NCBI RefSeq assembly: GCF_963678635.1
Contig: NC_087062.1
Span: 96,899,705 to 96,959,704 of the forward strand
From: Symsagittifera roscoffensis
Lineage: Eukaryota; Xenacoelomorpha; Acoela; Convolutidae
Reading direction: 5' to 3'
DNA length: 60,000 bases
Shown here: in pieces, positions 8,479-17,915 of the stretch
Position numbering within the stretch: position 1 is the first letter of the stretch
How the letters are laid out: every line of letters begins with the position of its first letter
Made by a program: the position numbers and the translations under genes
Notes under the pieces: generated by a model
Database searches by the model: none
What the model was told of the DNA's origin: nothing
Seen by the model: only the letters and a program-made list of their open reading frames with translations

Positions 8479-9543
8479 ATGACGGTGGCTAGATTTGTCT
8501 CGGCAGCGAATGAAGTGACAATTGGAGGGTTCTGGAGGGAGCACGCGGAGGGCGAGCTGAGGACCAGGAAGAATCACGAGATCCTGGAGTTCTTGAGTCC
8601 TTGCTGGGGCAGAGATTTCATGGCGGAAGTGTTCGGCGCCAAGGCGACTCTCTTTGGAACTTTTGTGCAGGAGATTCTAGGAATGCCTATCAGCCTGCTA
8701 TTGGCCTTATATCTGGTTTACCCCAGGTATTTATTCAACATGGGCCCGGTATATATGTTTAGTCGAGGAGTAGAAACACTCCGAGTTGATGGGTACCTGG
8801 CACTAGTGCTCCTGACTCATGGGGAGTTAGTATCATTTCATCCACTAATGAGGTATGGGGAGCCACTGTCGATGGGCAAGACCCACTCGAGCATTGAAAC
8901 CTCTTCTTACAAGTGTGCAGCGGGACTGAAGACGCTATTGGTACAGTACCTTATGATGCAGAATCGACACTTGACGGGCGAGGAGACGAATCCAAAGTCT
9001 AGAGAGGAGTGGAACAAGATGAATAGAGGCATGCCTCTGTTGACGGACCTGTGCCTGGCCATAAGATCGGACCCGATGGGGATAATTAGAGGTCTAGAGG
9101 AGGTGGTGACTTGTATTTACGGTCCCGCAGTGACGTACGCATTACCAGATCCCCTGGTGGTAACGTATCGTTACTCCGTGACACACTTGAGTCTGATCAG
9201 CATCCTGGACGGGACAGCGCTCAACTGGTGCCAACAGGAGACGCTCAGGGCACAAATGAGTGACACGGTACTCTTTGGAAAGGTGAAAGATGCCGAATTG
9301 ATAGTGTACAACTTCAGGGGACAGCTGCAATGCAGAATGGGAGGCAAACGTGAGGGCCCCATCGAGGCATACCCGAAGTTCTGGAACCTGAACCCACTGA
9401 CCGCGGATGGAAGGGAAATCTTGAGAATTCCTGCCTGGAAAGAGAGCTTCGCAATGGTCAAGAGGGAACTGGAGACCATAATGGAGAGAGAAATCCTGCC
9501 TGCCATCATGCCTGAGTTCCCAATAGTTAGGAGGATGACTTGA
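8479..9543 (+). CDS. Element A second gene, part 2: unrecognised protein region
   Basis: 354 codons in the same frame as the SGNH-encoding part, separated from it only by the shared UGA and 14 codons. I do not recognise the family. A hydrophobic stretch (about residues 69-86, around PISLLLALYLVYPRYLF) and a second one near 107-116 could be a buried helix or a membrane segment; the rest looks like a compact globular domain. Element B has a homologue at 39526-43176 that is strongly similar over its whole length. The TGA at 9541-9543 is private to A, since B has TTG, and the frame simply continues at 9547. I read this as an internal part of a long polyprotein, not a separate gene. Confidence 0.7.
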   Translation: MTVARFVSAANEVTIGGFWREHAEGELRTRKNHEILEFLSPCWGRDFMAEVFGAKATLFGTFVQEILGMPISLLLALYLVYPRYLFNMGPVYMFSRGVETLRVDGYLALVLLTHGELVSFHPLMRYGEPLSMGKTHSSIETSSYKCAAGLKTLLVQYLMMQNRHLTGEETNPKSREEWNKMNRGMPLLTDLCLAIRSDPMGIIRGLEEVVTCIYGPAVTYALPDPLVVTYRYSVTHLSLISILDGTALNWCQQETLRAQMSDTVLFGKVKDAELIVYNFRGQLQCRMGGKREGPIEAYPKFWNLNPLTADGREILRIPAWKESFAMVKRELETIMEREILPAIMPEFPIVRRMT

Positions 9544-9546
9544 GGA

Positions 9547-10773
9547 ATGAATAGTCCCTTGGTAGTCTCATCCATATTGGCAAAGGTCACGATGGAAGAA
9601 GCACAGAAGGACTTTACTGATGGCTGGGATCCCTTGTTCATCGGCTACACCGCGGCGGTCTACTTCCACACGAGTGAAGCGAAAATAAACTCATGGACGA
9701 AGCAGGCGAAGAGGATGAGAGGCTCGCTGCCACCCGGATACGAGGTGCGAAAAGTCTTGAGAATTCTTGAGAAGAAGGGACTTGAGAACATGCTGCCGGT
9801 GTGGGACGATGGCAGGATGCTCGTGAAGGAGGGGCACATCGCATTGGCAGATGACATGAAGTTTGCAACACGGAAGTACAAGGCTCCCTATGGCTTGGAA
9901 CAAGTAGAAATGAGACAGGAGGGCAGGGAATTGAAGGCAGCAGGTCAGCTGTATGTGGCTCTAACGGAGTATAAGAAGCCAGACCCAATGACACCGTCAC
10001 CCCTGTCCGTAGAGACACCTGGAGATAAGAGGAGTGGACCCGTGGAAGACAGGTTCAAAAGAATTCTCGAGAGAAGAAGAACCGAATCAGAGGAAGAGAG
10101 TATGGACGAAACTCTCAGCGAAGCCGGCGAGGACATGGAAGTGGGCCACACGCCGGAACCGAAAACATCAGGGGAAGAGCTCACCACTCAAGAGCTGCTG
10201 AAAGACTTGAGCGAGGAAAATTGGGCAGACACTGCCACACCACCTCTGACCCCGTCCCCCCGAAAGAACCTGGAATTGCCATTGGCCGGCGAGACCTCCA
10301 ATATGGGGATGATACTCTTGAGCTCGGAGGAAAGGGAAAAGAACACGTTCGAAGGCAACAAGGATATGTTCCTGGGAACTCTAGAGGCCGATGCTTGGCG
10401 GAAGTTCCTAGATGATTTCAATCAGGAAGCGGGCAGCGAGACGACGCTGGATAAGTTCAAGGATGAACTTTGGGATACAGTTGTGAAATTCGGAGAACCA
10501 GTCCTGATGGGGACAGGCCTAGATAAGAAGGCGAGGAAGGAGTTGCTGAACAAACTGATAGAGTTGAGGAGGTCACGACCGAAGACTAGAGATGAGAAAT
10601 GTGAAGACAGCTCTACTCTGAAACAAAAAACTGTAGATAAAATAATTGATGATATAAAGGGGGATAAGGTTGGGACTAGTAATATGATTAAAAATACTAA
10701 TATCCTTAAGGCTCGAGCAGGGGGAGGCAAGAGTTGGGAAGGTTGGATGTGGACAAAGAGGTCGAGTCAGTGA
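9547..10773 (+). CDS. Element A second gene, part 3: unrecognised region with long acidic stretch
   Basis: 408 codons, same frame as the preceding part. The first 140 residues look folded (a GWDPLFIGYTAAVYFH segment is kept in B). After that the sequence is charged and low-complexity, rich in Glu, Asp, Ser and Pro (about residues 160-240), then alpha-helical. From 10619 codon use becomes abruptly AT-rich. The frame is lost at about 10724-10735, where A has five G where B has six, so the last residues of this open frame are not authentic and the real protein continues in the frame open from 10734. No known domain was recognised. Confidence 0.65.
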   Translation: MNSPLVVSSILAKVTMEEAQKDFTDGWDPLFIGYTAAVYFHTSEAKINSWTKQAKRMRGSLPPGYEVRKVLRILEKKGLENMLPVWDDGRMLVKEGHIALADDMKFATRKYKAPYGLEQVEMRQEGRELKAAGQLYVALTEYKKPDPMTPSPLSVETPGDKRSGPVEDRFKRILERRRTESEEESMDETLSEAGEDMEVGHTPEPKTSGEELTTQELLKDLSEENWADTATPPLTPSPRKNLELPLAGETSNMGMILLSSEEREKNTFEGNKDMFLGTLEADAWRKFLDDFNQEAGSETTLDKFKDELWDTVVKFGEPVLMGTGLDKKARKELLNKLIELRRSRPKTRDEKCEDSSTLKQKTVDKIIDDIKGDKVGTSNMIKNTNILKARAGGGKSWEGWMWTKRSSQ

Positions 10774-11699
10774 TGATAACGACGACACCCACGAGCAAAG
10801 ATGCGAAGACTCGCAAGAGGAAGAGAGAAACGGAGGGGTTGAGTAGTCCTTCAGTGGACGCTGTTTCGGAAGGAAACTTGAGGGAGACGGCGCCCATGGT
10901 TTTGGCGCGATGCAAAACGGCAGCATACAAAAACAACACAGAACTTAGGAGACCAATCGAAGTGGAGAAGGAAATAGAGGCTTCCGCAAGTTCGACATCG
11001 GAGGAAGACTTCAAGCCCCAAAAGACAAACGTGAGGAGAGGTTCGACGAATGGACAAACATGGGAAGTAGATGTCAGCAAGGAGTGGGTCTCGGAAGAAC
11101 ACCAGGCCACGGAGAAGCAAATGACGAGTGATCCGCTGGAGAGGGGCAGAACAGGGAACACCTCTCGGCCGTGGTGGGTGGCTCTCGGGACACTGAAGGA
11201 AATGGAAGACTGCTTGAAGAAATTGGACAGTGGAGTAGCTCGCAAACGACGCAATTGGGCCACCCAGCAAAAGGCTGAAGTTAACCAGATAGAATTGGCG
11301 AATCAACTGAAGAGATCCTGGCAGAATTTGTTGAAAGATCATTTCGAAGAAGCAATGAGGACACCCTCGTCAGCACCACCACTGATGGCGAATCCCTTCG
11401 TTAGGACCGCAGGACAACTGATGTTCACATGGAGCCTGTTGGGAATAGAGTTGGAGACATTGACCTCGTATGACAGGTTAAAGCTGGGAAGCAAGAAGCT
11501 AGAAGTGTATCAAGCACTAGTGCAACATGTGGCTAGGGATGATTCAGGCTTGAGCCTGGCCAGGCGGAAGGATGCCACGTGCTTCTTGAGATGGATAATG
11601 TCCATGATGTTGGATAGTACCATCTTGGCGTGTCACCAAAGAGCAAGCGGAGGTAAAGCAGTGGAGAAGAGAGTCTCGATGATCATATTAAACGTATAG
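10734..11699 (+). CDS. Element A second gene, part 4 (after a one-base frameshift)
   Basis: 321 codons. The homologous stretch of B is fused to the preceding part without a break (about 41790-42740), showing that A lost one G in a G-run near 10724. The N-terminal 150 residues are basic to acidic and low-complexity. A helical region follows (from about 11190), with LKKLDSGVARKRRNWATQQK and LMANPFVRTA segments conserved in B. It ends at TAG 11697-11699, produced by a 3-nt deletion relative to B (GTGTATCAG versus GTATAG); coding continues in frame beyond it. Function unknown. Confidence 0.65.
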   Translation: MGRLDVDKEVESVMITTTPTSKDAKTRKRKRETEGLSSPSVDAVSEGNLRETAPMVLARCKTAAYKNNTELRRPIEVEKEIEASASSTSEEDFKPQKTNVRRGSTNGQTWEVDVSKEWVSEEHQATEKQMTSDPLERGRTGNTSRPWWVALGTLKEMEDCLKKLDSGVARKRRNWATQQKAEVNQIELANQLKRSWQNLLKDHFEEAMRTPSSAPPLMANPFVRTAGQLMFTWSLLGIELETLTSYDRLKLGSKKLEVYQALVQHVARDDSGLSLARRKDATCFLRWIMSMMLDSTILACHQRASGGKAVEKRVSMIILNV

Positions 11700-13334
11700 A
11701 GTACTGGAATAGAGAAGGAGGACGGCTCCAGACTATCCCTAGAGAGCCACAGAAAGCTGGATGAGGTGCGGAGGTTTTACAACAAGAAGTTCGAAGAGGA
11801 ACACGATGTTCATCGTAATCTAACCTCGCCAGAGCAGTACTCGGGACTCAGTGAGAAGGGGGATTATCAATACGTGTCAGGAGTAATGGGCATAGCCTAT
11901 AACCCCTTCTTGGATTCAGAAGCTGGAGGCGCCCACAGAAACCAAGAGGTTGCAGAACTACTGAAGTTTTGGACGGAAAAAATAGTGGAGTTAGATGCGA
12001 TGGAGAGAGAGAGGCCGAGCCTGGGCCTGATTCTTGAGAAAACACCGGAGGTGGTGAACATTCCGCGCTCGAACAAGAGAGTTGAAATAAACATGGGAAA
12101 CGGCAATGGCTTGTTGGTCACGAACTTGGGAGTGGTATGGAAATTGCTGAGACCCTCCTGGTGTCCACATCCCCACGCGAGTCTGATAGAGGAGACCACC
12201 GAGCGGGTGAGGCTAGCACCAACAGATGATGAAGATTTAGCGAAATTGAGTGTGGTGCACAAACTGATCTTGCCTCAGATGAAGAAGTCAAACGAAAAAG
12301 TGAGCAGTCTTGAGTCAGTAAAGAAAATGGTGCCTGGTAGTTGTCTGGATTCGACGTGTGGGAGCGGAGAGCACACCTGCGATGGACGATCGTGTGTCAG
12401 GATATTGTCCTTTCAAAAAGAAGATCTAGCCACTTGGTTTGAAGATATCACGGAAAGGGAGAAAAGTGAAGTACAAATAGTGGCGGAGTGTTACGCGAGA
12501 ACTACGGTAAACCTGGCAACAGCCCTCGGATTCTTCTCGAGAATGTGTAGTTTGCAATCGCTAGAAAGGCTAGAGTCTGAACACCACTTGGTGACTGCGT
12601 TGAGCGTGGAATCATGGCCTGGAGTATTGCAGGTGACTCAGAAGCACATCCGGAAGTGGAAAGTTGGTCTCGAGGCAGAAATGGGGTTTCCCATGAGCGA
12701 AGCCTATGGCTTGCCACTGAACGCGAAGTCCTTGATAGGATCAGTGTTGGCCAACTTATGTGGAAGCCACTACCCACTGCACATGACGATGGTGGAAGTA
12801 TCCAGCCAGAGAATATTAGTGGACAAAGCCTTTTCAGTGCCCAAATGCGTGAGATTGGCTCGGATGTCGCATCATTCACACAAGCTGTTGAGAAAGATTC
12901 GAGGAGCGGTACCGAAAGGGCTGAGAGATGACTTGAGTGATATCTGGGGAGAAGAGCTTTTGAAGTTGGAAAATGAAAACACGAGCGACCACGAGAGGCA
13001 AAACGTGATCGGAAAACCCGTGGGGGGTGCTCCAAGCATAGAAGAGAGCGACGCGATACATGAAAAGATGATGGAGCTTGAGCCTCTCTTGGAAGCCTCG
13101 GAGGAGCATCGAAATAACCCATGGGGATTGCCCATGCCACTGTCTGGCGCAAACGGTGTGGTATCCAGATCACAAGAACCTATGCCTGGTGTGGGACACA
13201 GAAGAAATTCAGTCGATTGGATTACCGGATCACCGGCAGAAGGTGACGCTCTTAGTAGTGAGTACGATGCTGGCTCTGAGATGGATAGAAGAAAACATAG
13301 CGAAATATCGGGAAGCGAGGACACCAACGGCTGA
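11700..13334 (+). CDS. Element A second gene, part 5: unrecognised, with a cysteine cluster
   Basis: Same frame as the preceding part; the first ATG is at 11766, but homology with B is continuous across the TAG at 11697. A conserved cysteine cluster of spacing C-x4-C-x6-C-x4-C begins at about 12343 (CLDSTCGSGEHTC and on) and may bind zinc. A long region conserved in B (about 12400-12960) follows. The authentic frame is lost near 13100, so the final 75 or so residues to 13334 are out-of-frame translation. The true C-terminus is encoded in the frame open from 13078. No family recognised. Confidence 0.65.
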   Translation, partial: STGIEKEDGSRLSLESHRKLDEVRRFYNKKFEEEHDVHRNLTSPEQYSGLSEKGDYQYVSGVMGIAYNPFLDSEAGGAHRNQEVAELLKFWTEKIVELDAMERERPSLGLILEKTPEVVNIPRSNKRVEINMGNGNGLLVTNLGVVWKLLRPSWCPHPHASLIEETTERVRLAPTDDEDLAKLSVVHKLILPQMKKSNEKVSSLESVKKMVPGSCLDSTCGSGEHTCDGRSCVRILSFQKEDLATWFEDITEREKSEVQIVAECYARTTVNLATALGFFSRMCSLQSLERLESEHHLVTALSVESWPGVLQVTQKHIRKWKVGLEAEMGFPMSEAYGLPLNAKSLIGSVLANLCGSHYPLHMTMVEVSSQRILVDKAFSVPKCVRLARMSHHSHKLLRKIRGAVPKGLRDDLSDIWGEELLKLENENTSDHERQNVIGKPVGGAPSIEESDAIHEKMMELEPLLEASEEHRNNPWGLPMPLSGANGVVSRSQEPMPGVGHRRNSVDWITGSPAEGDALSSEYDAGSEMDRRKHSEISGSEDTNG

Positions 13335-13914
13335 ACCAATACGTGCGATAGACTACAGCAGGAGACTCGAGTTGTTTGAGACTGCGTGCAAGGTATTCGC
13401 CATACCAATGGAGATCAGACACGTATGGAGCCGCTTGAGATACTTTCCTTGGTTCCGAGCGACACTGACGTCTTGGTTGTACTTGGCAACGAAAGATCAC
13501 ATGAAAAAGTATCAGAAGGAGTATCGGCAATTCCAGGCCGAGATTGGACCAGAAGCTTTCAAGAGACCTCTGTTGACCCATCGAAATGCGATCACAACAG
13601 GATGGAAGAGAGTGGGTAAAGTGTCTAGAGACAATACGAAAGCGAGAGAATCGATATTGGAGGAGGACTTGGCGAAGAACGTGAGCCTGAGTCTTCACAA
13701 TTACTTTTGTTTGAACCGGGAACCTAGAGTGAGGGCGCTACCCAACCAGGCAAAGAGGCTGCAGGAGCAAAGGGAATGGATGCGATCTTACGAACAACTG
13801 AAGGCCTGGGAAGAGATTGTGACCAGCTCCGAGGATGAGGAAGAATTGTTGAGACAACTTGCGGTGTCCAGTACCTCGGAATCCGGGACCTCCAAGGCGA
13901 AGAGTGCGAGATGA
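13078..13914 (+). CDS. Element A second gene, part 6: C-terminus (after a frameshift)
   Basis: Authentic coding starts near 13105 and runs to TGA 13912-13914. A Cys/His motif CPCHC (about 13130) precedes WYPDHKNLCLVWD and a hydrophobic strand-like LLVVSTMLALRW. The rest is rich in basic and aromatic residues and ends with an acidic patch (EDEEELLRQL) and a Ser/Lys tail. Element B carries the same sequence but split differently (to about 44306 in one frame, then 44308-44914 in another), so A and B broke the same gene at different places. Function unknown. Confidence 0.7.
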   Translation: MSLSWKPRRSIEITHGDCPCHCLAQTVWYPDHKNLCLVWDTEEIQSIGLPDHRQKVTLLVVSTMLALRWIEENIAKYREARTPTAEPIRAIDYSRRLELFETACKVFAIPMEIRHVWSRLRYFPWFRATLTSWLYLATKDHMKKYQKEYRQFQAEIGPEAFKRPLLTHRNAITTGWKRVGKVSRDNTKARESILEEDLAKNVSLSLHNYFCLNREPRVRALPNQAKRLQEQREWMRSYEQLKAWEEIVTSSEDEEELLRQLAVSSTSESGTSKAKSAR

Positions 13915-14290
13915 GCGAGTGGATCGAAGAAATCTTGAGTCTTGAGAGGGAAGGGGGGCTTGAGTGTGAATCCGGATGAAATCTGGATTCACGGAAAAGA
14001 AATTTTAATGAGCCGGATATTGTTATTAATATGTTATAATTACTATATGAATCCAAATGTTGCATGACAATTTCCTGATTAACTGGGACAAAAGAAATTT
14101 TAAAATAACTGGCTTGAAAAGCAAGGAATCCAAGGGTGCAGGTGTGTGAAAATTTTGATTGCTGTTTAGCGATAGAGTGAAAATTTTATATGGCCGTGAA
14201 TTTTGGGGTGTAGATAAGCTTAAGTCTGCTGCAAACTTCTGTAAATGACCACTGGCACTGTATCTTGAGCAACACTCGATTTTCGATCTT
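13915..14290 (+). other. 3' untranslated region of element A
   Basis: About 375 bases without coding potential, well conserved with B (44915-45330). It starts with three CTTGAG hexamers within 30 bases (13934, 13941, 13959) and becomes AT-rich. B has about 44 extra bases just before the polypurine tract. Nothing else recognised. Confidence 0.7.
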
Positions 14291-14304
14291 GAGTCCGGGG
14301 AGTA
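14291..14304 (+). promoter_or_regulatory. Polypurine tract of element A
   Basis: GAGTCCGGGGAGTA lies immediately before the TGTG that begins the 3' LTR, the place where plus-strand DNA synthesis is primed. It is identical to the B tract at 45331-45344. The GTCCGGGGAG core also occurs three times inside pol. Confidence 0.75.
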
Positions 14305-15203
14305 TGTGCCAGTCGGCCATATTTGGAAGTTTGACCTTGAGAAACACCAGAGTACTTGATTTTGAGGTGAAATTTAATTTTTCAAAAATTCGAATGGAGC
14401 CTGTCATGCACGATTTTCTCGCGATAACTGAAAGTCAAAATCAGAAAATCAGAACAATTGAGTCACAATCCGGGAAAGTTGCAAGAAAAAGCAGTAGGGA
14501 ATTGCTATTCGCAATTTCCGTCACTATAATAATCGAGAGTAGAGCTGTCCCATCTAAAACAGAGACGAGAGCATTCCCACGAACTGGATTATTGCGACTG
14601 GAATATTATTCTAAGCTGGACCAGAGTGAACCTTCGGCGGAAAGGTGGACAGCTAGGTTCCCAATGGTTCACGAGAACTTTTATTCTAGAGCATAGACTT
14701 ATCCTTGTCAGCAAAACTATCAAACATTAAACTCATTTTAGTTTTGTTATTTAATTCTTGAGTTAATTGCCGACTGGATTATTTCCCAATTCTTGAGCGT
14801 GCTACTATGTGAGTACAAATTTAAATTCTAGAGTGTGTTTTATGATTGTTATGTTGAGGTAAGGCGAGTTTTAGGTTGATCCATCTGAATTGGATCAAAG
14901 TTCCACTGTCTAATAAGAAGTAACTTAACGGATTGTTCCGACCCGGTTTTTAACGGCGTTCATGTATTTTGGGTATTTTGAGACCTAAGTATGGGGACGT
15001 TCTTATTTCTAGAGTGGGGGGATATTTTGGTAGTGGCCTTAAGCTGTAACGGGTCGTAGTCTCATGTCACAAGCGAACCGAATTGGCTCCGACTGATTTG
15101 AGGTGGAAAAACACAAGAGATAGTGTCCCTGACTCTTGAGCCAATGGTTAAAGGGCCTATTTTTCTTAAGCCTCATGTGTGACTGCAGTAGACGAATGTT
15201 ACA
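14305..15203 (+). repeat. 3' LTR of element A (899 bp)
   Basis: It starts TGTGCCAGTC and ends GAATGTTACA, matching the two 914-bp LTRs of element B along its whole length with scattered substitutions and small indels. The hairpin at 14876-14898 corresponds to B 23942-23964. The poly(A) signal position reads AATAAG (14912-14917) instead of AATAAA, and the TATAAA of B (23759) is changed, so this LTR may be weaker. The minus-strand pol pseudogene begins directly after it. Confidence 0.92.
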
Positions 15204-17715
15204 TATGCCAGCTTCCACTTCAGCCTTTTCTAAAATTATGTTTTTTTGTTGAGACTATCAGAATTTTGGGGATTGTCCTGCATCTTGTGTTCGATAATCA
15301 AATGGTAGCCATCCAACATAAATGTTCAACGAACGTTGTAACTCTGATCCCTCAAGTTTGTTCTTAACCAGGATTTGGCTCAGTTGTCCACTCAAAATAT
15401 AAAGGGTTACTTCTCGACGAACATGACATACTTAAACATCACTGCTTTTGGCTCACCATGCTTCATCTCAGTGTCGCTTCATACCTTATGCCGTATGCAA
15501 TGAAACGGAGCACCGTTCTACCACTCCATTCTTGTTCCTGGCGCAATATCCCGGAAATGATCAACACCGAAACATCAGTATCGAGACCCTTAGTGCCTTT
15601 TTCCGTGGTCCTCCATAGCACTGGAGCTTTGCACAGCTCCCGCTTATTGTTCTCAAAAGCTTCCTGAGCTCTTTCGTACTATTCGCTTTCTTCCCTTTAT
15701 TTTTCATCTGCTTTTGCATCCCATAGACTTTGCCTGCGTATCTCTTAAGACAATCTCAACAATAATTTGCGAACCCTAAGAAACTCATCAGGTGCATGTC
15801 TGTTCTTGAGGCCTTCCTTGTCAACACGGCCTCAGCCGCATCCGGATCCGGCCTCACGCCATGCTTATCCACCACTCTTCCCACGTACTTTATCAAGTTC
15901 CTGAGGATTCTGCATTTCGATCGGTTTAAAGATCAAGCCAGCCCTATTTATGCATCCAATAACTTCCGCATTTCTGTCAATATGGTCAGTCAAGATGGGT
16001 GTACTATTTTTACATCATCTACATAGTACAACACGAGGTTTCCATACTTCTTTGTTAGCATTAAACAAAGCCTCAGCCATTAGTCTTTGGAAGGTCACCG
16101 CCGCATTGTACAAGCCAAAGGGAATCCTCTTCTACTGTTTCAATCCTAACTCGCACGTAAATCCGGTATTCTCTCTATCATGTTTGCGCAAGGGAACCTG
16201 ACAAAAGTCAGAATCCAGATCCAACGCGTTGGAAAACTTGATGTCCTAAAGCCTCGAGAGGGTCTCGTTTATGAGTAACATAGGGTACACGTCCTTTTTG
16301 ATCACTACGATTAGTTAGCGAAAAACGCAGGAGAATCTGAATTGAACTCCTTCCTCCTTGGCTATGACAAACCAAGGAGCACACGTTGACTTCGAGCGTG
16401 TATTAAGTCGTATTTGAGCAGCATTTCTTTTTAAAGGACTTTAGCATCTCAGACTCTTTCTCCCCCATCTAACTGCTGAATTGATATATTTCTAGTTGAA
16501 CCGGTTTGTGAGACTCGCATATGAGCGCATATGACAAGGGGCAGTCTTTTACTCGACGCTTCTTCAGACTTCGCGTTTCTTCGTAGTCTGTCCTCATTTC
16601 AAAGCGTAACCAAGTTCCCTTCCACGCTAGATTGAAACCGTTAAGTCTGGTATGTTCAAAAATACTTTGACACACACCACCTTTCATGGGACGGAAAAAC
16701 TTCGGCCTGCAAACCGCAGAACATTGACTGTTGGGGTTCAGTACCAGGCAAACCAGCTTGCCATCAATCAGTGGATTCAAACTTTTTATTCTATAAATCA
16801 AAACCACTGCTTGCCTAGGCTGCTCAACAAACATTCTTTGTGGGTTTCTTATCTTTATCAGTCCATTATTACGGACAATCGTCGCGTCGAAATTCCTGAT
16901 CTGATTTGTCGAGGCTTTCCAAAACTGATCCAGAAGTAACGTCCTTCTAACTGAAAGACTGTTATCAGAGTTCTTTCTGCCACATAGATTGCCCTCCGAG
17001 TGGCGACTGCCAGTCTGAAAATCTTGGGTATCAATTTCTCCCTGTTAAAACCCATCCTTTTCCATGTCTTTATCATATTGATGCTGAATACCGTTCATCT
17101 GTCTAGGAATCCCGTGACTCATATCATCTTTGTCTCGCACTTCAGCAGATGTGCAGCCACATCTGCTTCGTATCCAATGTGTGACGAATCTTGTTTCTAC
17201 GGATCTTCAGCTCTCCCTGACCCAAGACTATCTGTTGTATTTGGTCATTGTCTGTCGTGTCGAATGTCTTGGTGTAATTAGTAATTCCATCTACATTGAG
17301 AAATTTTTGGATATGGTCCTGAGACCTCCAAGTAAGCCCCGTGAAGTATCATGAATCGAGTACCGGCTGTCGTTAACCTGGCTCTGCTTGTCTCAGATAA
17401 CCTGCAGAAAAGTCCAGATGCATCATGGTGAAATCTGAACATTCATTCAGCTTCCTGAGCAACTGAAGCCCTGTTGCCGAGATGATTGACTGTATATTGT
17501 TGCCTTGTGGCATCATTTAAAATCTTGACCCGTGGTCTTGAGTTATGTCCCATTCGTTTCTTCCAGGATGGCCTGCATCTTCTTCGTGGTTAGCTCTTGA
17601 GGTTTCTCTTTCCTCCGATTTTCGCCTTGCTCATCAGGCATCCCTTTCCAGCCTTAACGTCTGGAAAATCCTCCTTATGCATTGGGTATGTGATTTCCAA
17701 CACACTATCTCAAAA
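15204..17715 (-). pseudogene. Degenerate pol (gag end, protease, RT, RNase H), older insertion
   Basis: Read on the minus strand from 17715 down to 15204, this resembles element C from the end of gag to the end of RNase H. Recognisable pieces are: a QELTTKKMQAI segment (about 17560-17590); the protease region (about 17130-16860), where the DTG triad is destroyed; a GQAVVLIYRIKSLN-like segment (about 16800); RT with YVDD still readable (about 16010); a DKHGVRPDPDA match (about 15860); and RNase H with DTDVSVLIISGIL (about 15570). Many stops and frameshifts interrupt it. The LTR of A abuts it in the tail of RNase H, so A inserted here; the other end runs into the assembly gap. It is the oldest element layer in the window. 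Confidence 0.88.
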
Positions 17716-17915
17716 NNNNNNNNNNNNNNNNNNNNNNNNNNNNNNNNNNNNNNNNNNNNNNNNNNNNNNNNNNNNNNNNNNNNNNNNNNNNNNNNNNNNN
17801 NNNNNNNNNNNNNNNNNNNNNNNNNNNNNNNNNNNNNNNNNNNNNNNNNNNNNNNNNNNNNNNNNNNNNNNNNNNNNNNNNNNNNNNNNNNNNNNNNNNN
17901 NNNNNNNNNNNNNNN
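17716..17915. other. Assembly gap (200 N)
   Basis: Exactly 200 consecutive N. The true distance, and even the adjacency of the two sides, are unknown. Confidence 0.99.

Larger units (their letters stand above)
1..15203 (+). mobile_element. Element A: 3' part of a giant Ty3/gypsy-like LTR retrotransposon
   Basis: The window opens inside the reverse transcriptase of this element and follows it through RNase H, integrase, a C-terminal macro-like domain, a second large gene, a short 3' untranslated region, a polypurine tract and the 3' LTR ending in TGTTACA at 15203. Order and protein sequence match element B at 31069-46258 throughout, so A and B are two members of one family; the 5' LTR, leader, gag and protease of A lie outside the window. 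A carries stop codons at 3778 and 9541, a 3-nt deletion making a stop at 11697, and frameshifts near 10730 and 13100, so it is a defective copy. It is inserted in an older minus-strand pol copy that resumes at 15204. Confidence 0.93.

Noticed and set aside
5035-13914. The second gene as a retroviral envelope gene
   Set aside because: No signal peptide, no fusion-peptide or furin-type region and no C-terminal membrane anchor. SGNH motifs and long charged regions do not fit an envelope protein.
14265-14696. 143-codon open frame across the 3' LTR of A
   Set aside because: Not open in the LTRs of B; spans the LTR junction; no domain.
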